Below are positions 36,641 through 51,446 of a DNA stretch of 64,000 nt, piece by piece. Source of the stretch: Saccharolobus caldissimus (GTDB lineage: Archaea; Thermoproteota; Thermoprotei_A; Sulfolobales; Sulfolobaceae). The translations under genes were made by a program, and so were the position numbers. Each line of letters begins with the position of its first letter. Position 1 is the stretch's first letter. The notes beneath the pieces were generated by a model, which was not told the DNA's origin, searched no databases, and saw nothing but the letters and a program-made list of their open reading frames with translations. Where the stretch lies: contig NZ_AP025226.1 of NCBI RefSeq assembly GCF_020886315.1, positions 832,001-896,000 on the forward strand, given 5' to 3'.

Positions 36641-37692
36641 CTCTCCGTCTTGTCTCAAGTCCAGATTGGGTTAGGTTAAGTTTTGGAGCAGATATGGTAC
36701 TAGGTTTTTCTCCAGGTATTTTCTTAAAGGGAGCTCTTAATACTACGATAAATTTACTTGAATATTATCCAGATGGATGCAAAGCTAATTGTCTTTATTG
36801 CGGACAAGCAAGGGAAGTTGCAAATGGCCCTGAATGTAGAACGTTAATAAGAGTGGAATGGCCATTAAGGCCTTTAGATGAAGTTATAAAGAGAATATAT
36901 GAAAGACAGGGAGATCCAGAATATGGATTACAAAGGATTTGTGTTGGTCAGTTAGCTCATCCTAGGGCCTCTCCAGATGCTATTGAGATTACGAGAAGGA
37001 TTAGGGAAGCTGGGATAGAATTGCAGATTTCAGAATTAGTAACAGCAACATATACGTTTAAGCATCATATGATAGAAATGAAAAAGGCTGGTGCTAATAT
37101 GATAGATGTTGCAATAGACGCTGCAAGCAAAAGAGTCTTTGAGGAATTGAGAGGCAAAAAAGCAAGGAGTATGCATTCATGGGATCGTTATATACAAGCT
37201 ATAGATGAGGCTGTGGAGGTGTTCGGTAAAATGAACGCTGGCATTCACTTAATAATAGGACTGGGGGAGACAGAAAAGGAGGCAGTAGAGCTTATGTGGT
37301 ACGCTCACAGCAGGGGAGCTAAGATTTCCTTGTTTGCATTTTATCCTGAATCTGGAACTCCAATGGAAAAAAGAAAGCCCGTGCCAGTTCACGTGTATAG
37401 GAGAATGCAAATAGCCAGGTGGTTAATAGAAAACGATATAGTTAATATAAGCGCATTTAAATTTAATGATAGGGGAGAATTAATAGACATAGATCTCCCC
37501 TCAGATATTTCTTTAGAAGAAATTGCCCCAGCATTTATGACAAGTGGCTGTCCAGGATGTAATAGACCTTATTCCAATGAGAGACCTGGTAGAATACTAA
37601 AGAATATTCCATGGTATCCTAGTAAAGAATTAGCAGTAAAGGCGATTAAAGCATCACGATTAGAGACGTTAGTTAAAAAGATAGCGAGATAA
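36637..37692 (+). CDS. Radical SAM lipoyl synthase component (LipS1/LipS2 type)
   Basis: 351 residues. Cluster motif CKANCLYC (cysteines 48, 52 and 55), then the core RICVGQLAHPRASPD and IIGLGETEKEAVELMW, and a C-terminal CPGCNRPYSNERPG with cysteines 305 and 308 that may ligate a second cluster. Its ATG overlaps the stop of the other radical SAM gene (ATGA), so expression is locked together. The pair replaces LipA for lipoyl formation on LbpA (family knowledge). Confidence 0.88.
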   Translation: MTLRLVSSPDWVRLSFGADMVLGFSPGIFLKGALNTTINLLEYYPDGCKANCLYCGQAREVANGPECRTLIRVEWPLRPLDEVIKRIYERQGDPEYGLQRICVGQLAHPRASPDAIEITRRIREAGIELQISELVTATYTFKHHMIEMKKAGANMIDVAIDAASKRVFEELRGKKARSMHSWDRYIQAIDEAVEVFGKMNAGIHLIIGLGETEKEAVELMWYAHSRGAKISLFAFYPESGTPMEKRKPVPVHVYRRMQIARWLIENDIVNISAFKFNDRGELIDIDLPSDISLEEIAPAFMTSGCPGCNRPYSNERPGRILKNIPWYPSKELAVKAIKASRLETLVKKIAR

Positions 37693-38499
37693 GTATGTTT
37701 ATAAAAGATGGTTCCTTAATAAGTTATTTCTCTAGTGGTTTCCCTGCTCATGTAAGAGTTAAAGCTATTGACGTCTCTTCCCCTAATTTTAAAACTTTTT
37801 ATTCTCCAATAAATGGAGAAGTAATAGATATAATTAAATTTAATATCGGAAGACCAAATGTTTATTCAAAAATAAACTATGACTATATGTTATTATTGCA
37901 AGATAATAGAGGTAGAAAAATTAAGATTTTACATGTTTTACCGTATATAGAGAAGGGAGAATACGTTAAGGAAGGAGAAATAATAGGGGAATTTTTAGAA
38001 TCTCCTTACACTGGTGGTGATTTTCCCCACGCTCATATAGAAGGTCTTAAGGTTAAGTTTCCTAAGGTTAGTAACTATAAGACATCAAAAATAGGATTAG
38101 TAATAAGAAAGGATAAAAATTTCTTTGATGTGATTGTTAAGGATTATTCTGAGGCAGGTAATTTAAGGGGTCTAGGATGTTGTAACGGATTACTAAACGC
38201 TAGCTTGCCTTTCGCATGCTATGGGGGTATAATCGGAGGTTTTAAGGAGCCATTAGAGATGTATGGAATAAAGTTAGGTTATATAGCAGTTAGAAGAAAG
38301 ACCTACATTTTATTTGAGGGTAAAAAGGGTTTATTAAAGAATTGGGAGGAGGAATCGTCTTTTAAAGTACTGTCAAATAAACCTATATGTGGGTTTGCAT
38401 TTATGGAAGTAGTATTATCATATAGAGGATATCCCATGATTAGATTTTTCTTAAACGATCCAAATTTAAATGAAGGTGAAGAAATTGAGCTTTCAGAGT

Positions 38500-41119
<2,620 letters not shown>

Positions 41120-41626
41120 CAATAGAGGGAAAAGTACCTGGAATTTCTACTTTTTCATTAAAAACAATTTTAGGAACGCTTAAAACTCTATATCTATCCC
41201 TTTCTTTTTTGTATTCTGTTACATCATAAATTTCTAGACTAACATTATCATTTATTTGAGCAACCTGATATAGAAATTCTGCAGTAACTGGGCATTTCGT
41301 ACAATCTGGTGTTACAAATAATTTGATGTTACCCTTAATTTGTTTTGCCATCTCTACTTCCTTTTCATCTAAGTGAATAACATCGTTAGAGATTCTCACT
41401 AAAGCATTTAAGAAGGGCCATAACTCGTTAGCTATAGGAATTCCATAGTATGTAAAATAATTTCTATTGTCCCTCATAACTTTTACAATAGGCTTACTAC
41501 ATTCGTTAGATGTCTCAATAGTCATTAATTCTCTTAATTGGCTAAATAATTCTTCACCCTTACATTCCACTATTTTGACATTGGGTTTGATTGCTCTGGA
41601 ATATTGCCTTATTACGTAATCGTAAC

Positions 41627-41974
41627 TCATATAAAATACCTCAAACTTTCTATTCCTTCCAAAGCTTTAATAATTCCACTTTCTAAATCTTGTCTATTTT
41701 GATACCTTTTAATAATATATATTGTAGTTCCATCTAGTTTATATTCCAGTGGAGATCCTAATCCTTGAGAAATTCTGGCAGCTCTAGCATATTTTATACC
41801 CATGCTAATTAGATCATCTAACGTTTCCTTACCAGTGGGCAAAGGTATCGGCAATAGTATAGCTAATTTATTAACTATTAAAAAATTATAATCATCCATT
41901 ATTACTCTCTCAACTTCACCTTCTTCTAATAAAGAGAAACCTTTTTTCTTTAAATATTCCTTTAGTTCACTCAT
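41627..41974 (-). CDS. Hypothetical protein of the dsrE3A-lpd operon
   Basis: 115 residues from ATG 41974, overlapping the lpd stop by 8 bases. Alternating strands and helices: FSLLEEGEVERVIMDDYNFLIVNKLAILLPIPLPTGKETLDDLISMG and later TTIYIIKRYQNRQDLESGI. No cysteines and no motif known to me. Coupled at both ends to redox genes, so it probably belongs to the same process. Confidence 0.78.
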   Translation of the reverse strand: MSELKEYLKKKGFSLLEEGEVERVIMDDYNFLIVNKLAILLPIPLPTGKETLDDLISMGIKYARAARISQGLGSPLEYKLDGTTIYIIKRYQNRQDLESGIIKALEGIESLRYFI

Positions 41975-43298
41975 TCTCACTCTTATAATTATCCACATCA
42001 AGTCCAAAAAAGCCCTTCGCTGCGTTTACTATAGCTTCAGAAAGAGAGGGATGAACAAATGGCATTAAGACTAAACTTTCTACTTTCATCTTGGAATTTA
42101 CTATAATTGTTAAAATGTTAATTAGTTCCTCTGCCTTATTTCCTATTACTTCACCGAAGACAACTTCATTTTCCTCATTAATGCCTATCTTCACATAACC
42201 TTCTCTTAACCCATTAATTATAGATCTTGTAGTAGCATTAAAGGGAAAGGTTGAGAATTTTTTTGCTTCATATATATTTCCAACTATTCCAACTTGAGGA
42301 TCTGTATATATTACTTGAGGTATTTTAAAATTATTTCTTCTTACAGTTATTTTATCATTAAGTATATGAAGAGATGATATTATAGCGTCAAAAATTGCCG
42401 AATGTGCTGTTTTTCTTTCCTTATCTACAACATCACCTATAGCATAAACGTTTTCTCCAGCATTCATGTACTCATCAACTACTATTCCATTAGAATTTAT
42501 ATTTAAATTGAGTTTTTCAATTCCCTCAGGAAGCTGAGGTTTCCTTCCAGTAGCGTAAACTATTATCTCTCCTTTAAATATTCCCTTATTAGTATATACC
42601 TTTTCTCCATATATTCTTTCAATATTAACATTTTCTACTACATTTACCCCATCAAATTCTAACGACTCCTTAATAGCACTTCTAGCCTCATCTGGAAAAG
42701 CCCTCAATAAACGGCTTTTTGACAACAACGTAACATCTGTACCTAATCTGGAAAAGAATTGGGCTATTTCGACTCCAGCATATCCTCCACCTACTATTAT
42801 CATAGAGGAGGGTTTGCAGTTGAGATTTACTGCTTCATCTTCGCTTATTGCATTTTCTATTCCTTCTATATTTGGGATCTTTGCCTTTGTACCAGTTGCT
42901 ATAACTAGTTTTTTAAACTTGATAATTTTACTATCTAATTTAATCTCATTTCGTGAGATAATTTTAGCCTCTCCAATTATAGTTTCAGCTCCAGAATTTT
43001 CAACCAATTTTCTACCAGTATCAGATAAATATTCTACAATATCATTTCTTTTAGAGAATAAACTAGGTGTTATTTCAGCACTTACATCTATACCTAGATA
43101 ATTACCAATTTCATTTAGTCTACTTAATAGGAAAGTTGCATCAAAAAGGAAAATACTTGGAACACACCCAGAGTTTACACAAACACCGCCAAATTTATTC
43201 TTCTCAATTACTAAAACTCTCTTATTTCTTCTCGCTAATATACTACCTGCTACGTAACCTGCAGTTCCTCCACCTATTACTACTACATCATATTCCAT
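41967..43298 (-). CDS. lpd: Dihydrolipoamide dehydrogenase-like flavoprotein
   Basis: 443 residues, pyridine nucleotide-disulfide oxidoreductase family. FAD motif VVIGGGTAGYVAG at the N-terminus; redox disulfide GGVCVNSGCVPS with cysteines 40 and 45; NAD motif VGGGYAGVEIAQ; FAD motif VYAIGDV; and the C-terminal catalytic His-Glu in FVHPSLSEA. No oxoacid dehydrogenase E1/E2 genes are near; instead it follows dsrE3A by 6 bases, so it probably reoxidises dihydrolipoyl-LbpA in sulfur oxidation (inference supported by other sHdr loci). Confidence 0.92.
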   Translation of the reverse strand: MEYDVVVIGGGTAGYVAGSILARRNKRVLVIEKNKFGGVCVNSGCVPSIFLFDATFLLSRLNEIGNYLGIDVSAEITPSLFSKRNDIVEYLSDTGRKLVENSGAETIIGEAKIISRNEIKLDSKIIKFKKLVIATGTKAKIPNIEGIENAISEDEAVNLNCKPSSMIIVGGGYAGVEIAQFFSRLGTDVTLLSKSRLLRAFPDEARSAIKESLEFDGVNVVENVNIERIYGEKVYTNKGIFKGEIIVYATGRKPQLPEGIEKLNLNINSNGIVVDEYMNAGENVYAIGDVVDKERKTAHSAIFDAIISSLHILNDKITVRRNNFKIPQVIYTDPQVGIVGNIYEAKKFSTFPFNATTRSIINGLREGYVKIGINEENEVVFGEVIGNKAEELINILTIIVNSKMKVESLVLMPFVHPSLSEAIVNAAKGFFGLDVDNYKSENE

Positions 43299-43304
43299 AC
43301 TGGG

Positions 43305-43706
43305 TCAGAAGAATAATGTTCTATCAGCATCCATTGTTAAATCTATTAGAGTTGACCCTCCTACTAACTCTACACCTTCTACTACATCATCTTCTTTCAT
43401 ATGGCACATATCCTTTAAACTTTGTATACATACGTACATTTTTACTCCATTATCTCTTGCCATATCGAAGAAGTGAATAAATGGATTTCCTCCCTTCTTT
43501 CTCTCTTCCTCTTGCCATTTCTTATCTAATAACTTAGGTCCTTTTATCATAAAGAATACTGACGTTTCATATTCCATGGAGGCAGCTATAGATGCCATAA
43601 ATAAAGGCGCGTATGTTCTATCTAGATCCTCTGGTCCATGTGTGACTACGATTAATATCTTCTTCTTTTGCTCTTGTCCTTCACTTTGAACTTGAGTTTG
43701 TGCCAT
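43305..43706 (-). CDS. dsrE3A: DsrE3A-type sulfurtransferase
   Basis: 133 residues of the DsrE/F fold. The reactive Cys is in [13 protein letters not shown]: cysteines 93 and 101, the same positions I recall for Metallosphaera cuprina DsrE3A, which takes thiosulfate from tetrathionate and passes it to TusA. A Gln/Ser-rich N-terminal extension of about 15 residues precedes the core. First gene of the leftward operon, 158 bases from the divergent dsrE2 gene. Confidence 0.9.
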   Translation of the reverse strand: MAQTQVQSEGQEQKKKILIVVTHGPEDLDRTYAPLFMASIAASMEYETSVFFMIKGPKLLDKKWQEEERKKGGNPFIHFFDMARDNGVKMYVCIQSLKDMCHMKEDDVVEGVELVGGSTLIDLTMDADRTLFF

Positions 43707-43864
43707 AATTCATTACCAAGTATAACTTCTTAAAGAACCAACTTAAATTTTTTATTAAACCATTATTCACATCATATAAATCGTAGAAAATACGAAATAA
43801 TTAAAATGAATGAAAAGGAGAAAGTTTAAATAACTTTAACGTATAAATAAAAGATGGTGAAATA

Positions 43865-44296
43865 GTGGCTGAAGAAAAAAAGAAAAAACTTTCTATAATA
43901 GTTTTTTCTGGAACCATTGATAAATTAATGCCAGTAGGTATATTAACCTCTGGTGCTGCCGCATCTGGTTATGAAGTTAATTTGTTCTTCACTTTCTGGG
44001 GATTGCAAGCTATAACTAAGAAGAATCTAACAAGCCAGCAGCCTCCTCAAATTGATAAAAATTATGAGCAAATGGGGCCAATAATGATGAAAAGAATGCA
44101 GGAGATGAAATATCCAATGTGGCATCAATTAATTCAACAAGCTAAAGAAGTAGGTGAAGTTAAAGTATTTGCGTGCTCAACAACTATGGAGTTCTTTGGA
44201 TTAAAAAGGGAAGATTTAGCTGAATTTGTTGACGATGTCGTAGGTGTAGCTACATTCTTAGATAGGGCTGAAGGTGGTATAACTCTATTTATTTGA
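43865..44296 (+). CDS. dsrE2: DsrE2-type sulfurtransferase (soluble)
   Basis: 143 residues. The segment FSGTIDKLMPVGILTSGAAASGYEVNLFFTFWGLQ is the DsrE2 hallmark, and Cys104 in VFACSTTMEF is the likely sulfur carrier. No membrane helices, unlike many bacterial DsrE2 proteins, matching the archaeal DsrE2B form. Starts with GTG 43865 preceded by GGTGA at 43857-43861; TATA GTTTAAATAAC near 43825-43835. First gene of the rightward sHdr operon. Confidence 0.9.
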   Translation: MAEEKKKKLSIIVFSGTIDKLMPVGILTSGAAASGYEVNLFFTFWGLQAITKKNLTSQQPPQIDKNYEQMGPIMMKRMQEMKYPMWHQLIQQAKEVGEVKVFACSTTMEFFGLKREDLAEFVDDVVGVATFLDRAEGGITLFI

Positions 44297-44307
44297 GGTG
44301 ATTTGTC

Positions 44308-44550
44308 TTGTCTCAGGAGGTTAGGATTGCGAAGACTTTGGATGTTAGGGGTATGTATTGTCCCGGCCCGGTTTTGGAGACTGCTAAGGCTATTAAGCAG
44401 ATTAATGTTGGTGAGGTTTTGGAGGTTTTGGCTACTGATCCCGCTGCTAAGCCAGATATTGAGGCCTGGGCTAGGAGGACTGGGAATCAGATATTGGATA
44501 TTCAACAGCAAGGGGGAGTAACTAGAATATTAATTAAAAGAATGAAGTAA
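44308..44550 (+). CDS. tusA: TusA sulfur carrier protein
   Basis: 80 residues; CPGP at residues 18-21 holds the persulfide/thiosulfonate Cys, in TLDVRGMYCPGPVLETAKAI. Accepts sulfur from DsrE proteins and delivers it to the sHdr complex. TTG 44308 is preceded by GAGGTGAT with good spacing. Codons 5 to about 60 use almost only G/T endings (GTT, GCT, TTG, AAG, AGG), giving a locally GC-richer patch unlike any neighbour; the last 17 codons return to the local A-ending style. Confidence 0.93.
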   Translation: MSQEVRIAKTLDVRGMYCPGPVLETAKAIKQINVGEVLEVLATDPAAKPDIEAWARRTGNQILDIQQQGGVTRILIKRMK

Positions 44551-44617
44551 GTTAAGCTAGATTTCTTTTTTAACAAAATTTATAAGTAACTAATCCTACT
44601 TTTTTAATGTGAAATAA

Positions 44618-45460
44618 ATGGCAACTAAGACTATATTACCCCCTCTACCTGATGATCCTAGATTTCTTGATATGTCATATGAAATACAAGGTGCTCTGCC
44701 AGAAGAACAAAGAAATCTCTTAAGTAACCTAAAGCCAGAAGAAAGAGAATTAGCTATAAAATTCTGGGAAGCAGTTAAAAGCGATTTCAGATTTAATGAA
44801 TATCTCAGGGGTTGTCTAAATTGTGGGGTCTGTACTTCTGGGTGTCCTGCAGCTAAGTTCTACGATTTTGGTCCAAGAGAGATGATACAATACATGATGA
44901 GGGATGCGGTAGATAAAATATGGGAATTTGTTAATAAGAAAGTTTGGGCTTGTGTACAATGTTATACATGTTCAATGAGATGTCCATTTAATAATGAGAT
45001 AGCAGGACTTATAATGTTGCTTAGAGAATACGCAGTTAAATTTGGATTACAATCAGCTAAAGAAGTTTTAGCTCCTTATAGAAGAGTTTTGCTGACAGTA
45101 ATTACAATGGGCAATCAAGTTACACCAGATATGATTCAACCAGATGCTTTCCCAGATTGGGGCCCTCAAGCTGTAGAGGAATCGAAGAATATGGATGTTT
45201 ATAGGAAGGCTATACCAGTAGATTTGATGCAGAGGACTGACATAGGTTGGCATGCTTCTTTACAGACTGCAGTCGAAATGATGACAATATTTATTGAGGC
45301 TGGAGTTTTAGATTCGTTGAAAAATATAGATAAAGATTTATATGATATGATTATGGATATATACGAAGAAAGGAAACAGCAATTAGAGGAGATTAAGGAA
45401 AAGTGGGAGAAAGGAGAATTAAAAGAAGAGGAATTGCCAGATAGTTGGCTAGAATTATAG
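44618..45460 (+). CDS. hdrC1: sHdr complex iron-sulfur subunit HdrC1
   Basis: 280 residues. Two [4Fe-4S] motifs: CLNCGVCTSGCP near residue 67 and CVQCYTCSMRCP near residue 111. The helical remainder is typical of HdrC-like subunits. Transfers electrons between HdrA and HdrB in the sulfur-oxidising heterodisulfide-reductase-like complex. ATG 44618 has a TATA-like AATTTATAAG about 30 bases upstream, so it may have its own promoter. Confidence 0.92.
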   Translation: MATKTILPPLPDDPRFLDMSYEIQGALPEEQRNLLSNLKPEERELAIKFWEAVKSDFRFNEYLRGCLNCGVCTSGCPAAKFYDFGPREMIQYMMRDAVDKIWEFVNKKVWACVQCYTCSMRCPFNNEIAGLIMLLREYAVKFGLQSAKEVLAPYRRVLLTVITMGNQVTPDMIQPDAFPDWGPQAVEESKNMDVYRKAIPVDLMQRTDIGWHASLQTAVEMMTIFIEAGVLDSLKNIDKDLYDMIMDIYEERKQQLEEIKEKWEKGELKEEELPDSWLEL

Positions 45461-45663
45461 AATTTTTTAAAATATTTTTGTGCTTTTTGTAAGTTCTCTT
45501 AATATATAAACTGTATAATAATACTAAGAAAGAGTTGGTTGTATCTGTAACTAACGTTATTCTCCCAAATTGTGAAAAAAATTATATTATCTCAATCCTA
45601 ATTGTAAGAAAGAAGTTTTATAACAAAGTTTATAAATCTAAAATATCTAATTATAATGGTGAA

Positions 45664-46974
<1,311 letters not shown>

Positions 46975-47032
46975 AATGAAGTTAAAGCAAAGTTTTTTAA
47001 ATTTAATTTACTTAATAAAAGGTGGTGATTAG

Positions 47033-48139
47033 GTGAATAATAAGTCTGTTTTAGTTATTGGTGGAGGTCCTGCAGGTCTTTCAGCAGCTAAAGAATTAGC
47101 TAATATGGGAGTTAATGTAATTTTAGTAGAGAGAGAAGCGTTTTTAGGTGGAACGCCTAAGAGATTAAAATATAGTCTTCTTTTCCCAGAATTAAGGCCT
47201 GCATCAGAGGTTATAGATCCCTTAGTTAAGTCAGTTGAAAGTAATGGAAATATTAAGATTTATACTGAAAGTATTGTTGACGCCGCAAAAACAATTTCAG
47301 ATGGTTTTGAGGTTAGTATTAAAGACAAAAAAGGGAATCTGAAAACTGAGAAAGTTAATGCTATAATTGCAGCATCTGGTTTTGAACACTTCGATTCGAG
47401 AAGGAAGTATGAGTATGGTTATGGTATAATTCCTAATATTTATCAAATATCAGATATTGAGGGCATGCTACATGATAATAAGTTAGTTACAACTAAGGGA
47501 ACTCCACCTAAAAGGGTTGCGATATTGCTATGTGTAGGTTCTAGAGATGCCACTGTAGGTAATACTTACTGTTCAAGAGTATGTTGCGCGGTATCAATAA
47601 AGCAGGCAATGGAAATTAAGCAAAGAATACCAGATGCAGTAGTTCATATTTACTATATGGATATAAGAACTTATGGATTAATGGAAGACAAGCTATACTG
47701 GAAGGCCCAATTAGATTATAGAATAGGATTTATTAGAGGTAGAATTTCAGAATTCATGAGAGGTCCAAATGATACAGTTATAATAAAGGGAGAGGATACT
47801 ATGAATCTTAATAGGGCTTTAGCAGTACCCTACGATATGGTTATATTAGCTAATGGTATGGAACTAGGATTAGGATCTAAGCAAGTAGCTAAAGTATTAG
47901 GCTTAGAATTAGAAGAACATGGGTTTGTGAAGCCTTTGGATCCAGATAGATTACCAGTACAATCTACTAGAAAGGGGATATTCCTAGCTGGTGCTATAAC
48001 TGGACCTAAGACCATATCAGATTCAATAACTGAGGGATATGCTGCAGCAATGAAAGCATATCAATATGTAACTTATGGAATATGGGAGGAATCTGATTTC
48101 GCTAAGAAATCTGCAGAAGCACAGGTGATACACCATTAA
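47033..48139 (+). CDS. hdrA: sHdr complex flavoprotein subunit HdrA
   Basis: 368 residues. FAD-binding VLVIGGGPAGLSAAKELA at the N-terminus, VEREAFLGGTPKR, and a Cys-rich insert CVGSRDATVGNTYCSRVCCAVSIKQAMEIK that binds an iron-sulfur cluster in HdrA proteins; C-terminal FLAGAITGPKTISDSITEG closes the FAD site. Shorter than methanogen HdrA, as in sHdr complexes. GTG 47033 follows GGTGGTGAT by 4 bases. Confidence 0.93.
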   Translation: MNNKSVLVIGGGPAGLSAAKELANMGVNVILVEREAFLGGTPKRLKYSLLFPELRPASEVIDPLVKSVESNGNIKIYTESIVDAAKTISDGFEVSIKDKKGNLKTEKVNAIIAASGFEHFDSRRKYEYGYGIIPNIYQISDIEGMLHDNKLVTTKGTPPKRVAILLCVGSRDATVGNTYCSRVCCAVSIKQAMEIKQRIPDAVVHIYYMDIRTYGLMEDKLYWKAQLDYRIGFIRGRISEFMRGPNDTVIIKGEDTMNLNRALAVPYDMVILANGMELGLGSKQVAKVLGLELEEHGFVKPLDPDRLPVQSTRKGIFLAGAITGPKTISDSITEGYAAAMKAYQYVTYGIWEESDFAKKSAEAQVIHH

Positions 48140-48182
48140 CGTTTTTTTAAACATAGATTATGTAAGAGATATCTTTAATGCA

Positions 48183-48852
48183 ATGATATCTAAGGAGCCT
48201 AATAATACTGTAAAAAATAATCCTAAAGAATCCTTATCTATAATATTAAAAGCAATGCAAATGAAAAGTGATTTTTTAAAGTCAGTTGAGATTAAATCGG
48301 AAGATGATGTAAAAAGTATATTTGATGTAATATTTTATGCTAAAAGACAGTTCAGAGATGTATTAGAGAAAAATGGTTTGGAAAAAATAAGAACTGCATT
48401 TGAGAAATTAAAGGATAAAAACCTATCCTATGATCAACGGGTAGAAGCTTTCTCCTCTCTTAAGTCCGCAGAGCATGAAGATATAGTTGATATGGCTAAA
48501 GAAATCATTCACTTTTTAGAGCCGGAAAAATATCCATTATGGACTAGATGGATATGGAACCCCACTAAGAATTCTGGGTCGGTAACATATATTCTAAAGG
48601 ACAATATTAGTCTAAAAACTGAGGAGGATTATTTTAATGCAATATCGGAATTGAAAGAGGTTCTCTCAGTATTTGGATTAGATACTGGCAATTATTATCC
48701 AACTTCAATTTTTTTGGTTTACGCTTATGTAAGATATGTGGATTATGCAACGTTATTAGCTGTAGATAGAAGGGGGGGTGGGCTTTATCCATCCCACCTT
48801 TCTACTACAGCCATGGTTTTGGGTCTAAAACCCTTCCTTAAGGTGATCCAAC

Positions 48853-48866
<14 letters not shown>
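48183..48866 (+). CDS. Conserved hypothetical protein of sHdr operons
   Basis: 227 residues, mostly helical, no cysteines. Between hdrA and hdrC2, the place of the gene usually called hyp in sHdr clusters. [42 protein letters not shown] is the best-defined segment. Required partner unknown; likely a structural subunit or assembly factor. Its 3' end overlaps the TTG start of hdrC2. Confidence 0.85.
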
Positions 48867-49541
<675 letters not shown>

Positions 49542-49545
<4 letters not shown>

Positions 49546-50459
49546 CCTTACCTACTCCATATGGTAAAGTGGCCTTTTACCCAGGTTGTGCATTAGACGG
49601 GTTAGGAAAGCCTTATGACGTCTCATTAAAATTAGTAGCAGAGGATCTAGGTATTCCATTAGATAAAATTGAGGATTACAATTGCTGTGGAGCATTAGAA
49701 GTTAAAAATGTGAATACTATGGCTGGACTGTTGTTACCAGCTAGAAACTTAGCGTTGGCAAGAGAAATGGGAGCAGATGCGGTAGTCTCCGCTTGTCCGG
49801 GATGCCATTATTCGCTATCTAGAACTCAATATTATCTAACTAAGTACCCCAAATTAAGAGAAAAGACAAACATATATCTTGAAAAGATGGGTACTAAACA
49901 ATACGATTTAAAGTTAATGTTAGTTCACGCTGTAGAGTATATTTACAATACAGTAGGAATTGAAGGAATTAAAAGTAAGGTTAAAAGGCCACTAACTGGT
50001 TTAAAAGTAGCACCATATTATGGTTGTCTATATGTAAGGCCTAAATCTTATACTTTAGCTGGTTACATGAAACTAAGAGATGATCCAGAAAGGCCTTTCT
50101 TTATGGATGAGATACTAAAAGCGTTAGGGGCTGAGGTAGTACCGTTCGAAGCTAAAACTATGTGTTGTGGTGGTCCTCATGTATATTCAGACGTAGAAGT
50201 TGCTTTGCATCTTGAAGCAAGAATATTAAAAGAAGCTAAGAGAAATGGTGCAGAAATATTAGTTACGGACTGCCCATTAGGTCATGTTGCAATAGAGACT
50301 AATATGAACAAGATAGCTGAAAAGTATGGAGAGGATTTAAGAATGCCCTTAGCTTACTTTTCACAATTGATGGCGTTTGCATTCGGCCATAGTCCAGAGG
50401 AAACGTTACTTACTGCAAATATAACTAACCCAATGTCAATACTTAAAAGGTATTTGTAA
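49542..50459 (+). CDS. hdrB2: sHdr complex subunit HdrB2
   Basis: 305 residues. Two CCG domains: [11 protein letters not shown] with [10 protein letters not shown] and [10 protein letters not shown] in the first, and YYGCLYV with [11 protein letters not shown] and [10 protein letters not shown] in the second. This is the canonical HdrB form, probably the site where the bound sulfur is oxidised. Last gene of the operon; the following 196 bases to the next small frame are very AT-rich. Confidence 0.93.
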
Positions 50460-50655
50460 ATAAATATTTATTCCAAATACTTTTTTAGTTCTATTATATG
50501 TAAATTTTAATTATTTCACAATTAATATAATTATAATTAAAAAAGATAAATCTCGTGTATGATAATGTTTTTAACTTATTAAACTACTTTTCCTTATGGC
50601 ACTTACAGCCTTTCAACTTACTAAGATGAGGAGTTGATGGATATATATATTTATA

Positions 50656-50727
50656 ATGCCAGCTGGAGGTATTTATGAAATAACTAACAAGGTAATTGCA
50701 ATAAAGGTTAAGGGGCGCTACTCTTGA
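50656..50727 (+). CDS. Possible 23-residue leader peptide
   Basis: ATG 50656 to TGA 50725 encodes 23 residues beginning MPAGGIYEITNKVIAIKVKG. A strong ATATATATATTTATA stretch lies directly upstream, and its stop overlaps the TTG start of the next gene (TTGA at 50724-50727). It could be a translationally coupled leader, or the true N-terminus of the next protein if a base is misread. Low to moderate certainty. Confidence 0.45.
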   Translation: MPAGGIYEITNKVIAIKVKGRYS

Positions 50728-51413
50728 GTCGTCAAGAGAGCTCTCGTTCTTATAAGGAGATCAGATTTATAGATTTTAACACTCATTATGGGATAAAATT
50801 ATATGGATACTTTAAAAAAGAGATTAAACTTAAGGAAGATAATATAGAAATTAACAAAATAGTGCTTAATCCGGCTTATAAATATTCTTGTGAATGTTGT
50901 GTTGACGGCTTTTATCAGCAGTATTTGTGGAGTAAAGACAAAGCTTTCGCATTAAGATTAGGTATTTACAATCCTAAGTGTAGGATTTCTCCTCAAGTCG
51001 AAATTCCTAGACAGTTCGAAAAGGGAATTATAGGTATTGTTCTTCATCCAACTCATCACGGTTTTTCTTTACTTCATAATAAACTGCAATACGTTTACGA
51101 GTTCATAGATAAGAAGAAACTAATATTAGTTGTTCATAATGCTGTGAAGGAAGAGATAGAGTATTTGTTAGATAAATATAATTTTAACGTTGTACTTATT
51201 GATTCAAATTTCGTTATTAACGATAAAAGGGTCTATTATGTAGTAAATTACCAAAGTAGATATATCCCTCCTAGAGCTATTTACGGTAGTAATTCGCCTT
51301 ATAATTCCTTAGATTTGATTGAGAGTGCTAGGGAGTATTTACGTAATCATGAGTATGACGAGGATATAGGATATAAAAACTTCCTTAGACTTATATATGA
51401 GACTAACGCTTAA
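50724..51413 (+). CDS. Hypothetical protein, 229 residues
   Basis: Unrecognised. A Cys-rich patch YSCECCVDGFYQQYLW lies near residue 55, with NPKCRIS later and a His-rich HPTHHGFSLLH near residue 115, so metal binding is possible. Alpha/beta alternation in the second half (KKLILVVHNAVKEEIEYLLDKYNFNVVLIDSN) suggests a Rossmann-like unit. TTG start at 50724, coupled to the 23-residue frame upstream. The next gene follows by 33 bases. Confidence 0.75.
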   Translation: MSRQESSRSYKEIRFIDFNTHYGIKLYGYFKKEIKLKEDNIEINKIVLNPAYKYSCECCVDGFYQQYLWSKDKAFALRLGIYNPKCRISPQVEIPRQFEKGIIGIVLHPTHHGFSLLHNKLQYVYEFIDKKKLILVVHNAVKEEIEYLLDKYNFNVVLIDSNFVINDKRVYYVVNYQSRYIPPRAIYGSNSPYNSLDLIESAREYLRNHEYDEDIGYKNFLRLIYETNA

Positions 51414-51446
51414 TATTTATATCCATCTTTTCATAAATTTTCTTGT

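Noticed and set aside
44303-44521. Arg/Leu-rich open frame overlapping tusA in another frame
   Set aside because: A shadow of tusA created by its G/T-ending codons; repetitive low-complexity peptide with no family, while the tusA frame has CPGP and a ribosome site.
50460-50655. Possible C/D box RNA near 50630 (GATGAGGAGTTGATGG)
   Set aside because: C-like boxes exist but no CTGA D or D' box at usable spacing.
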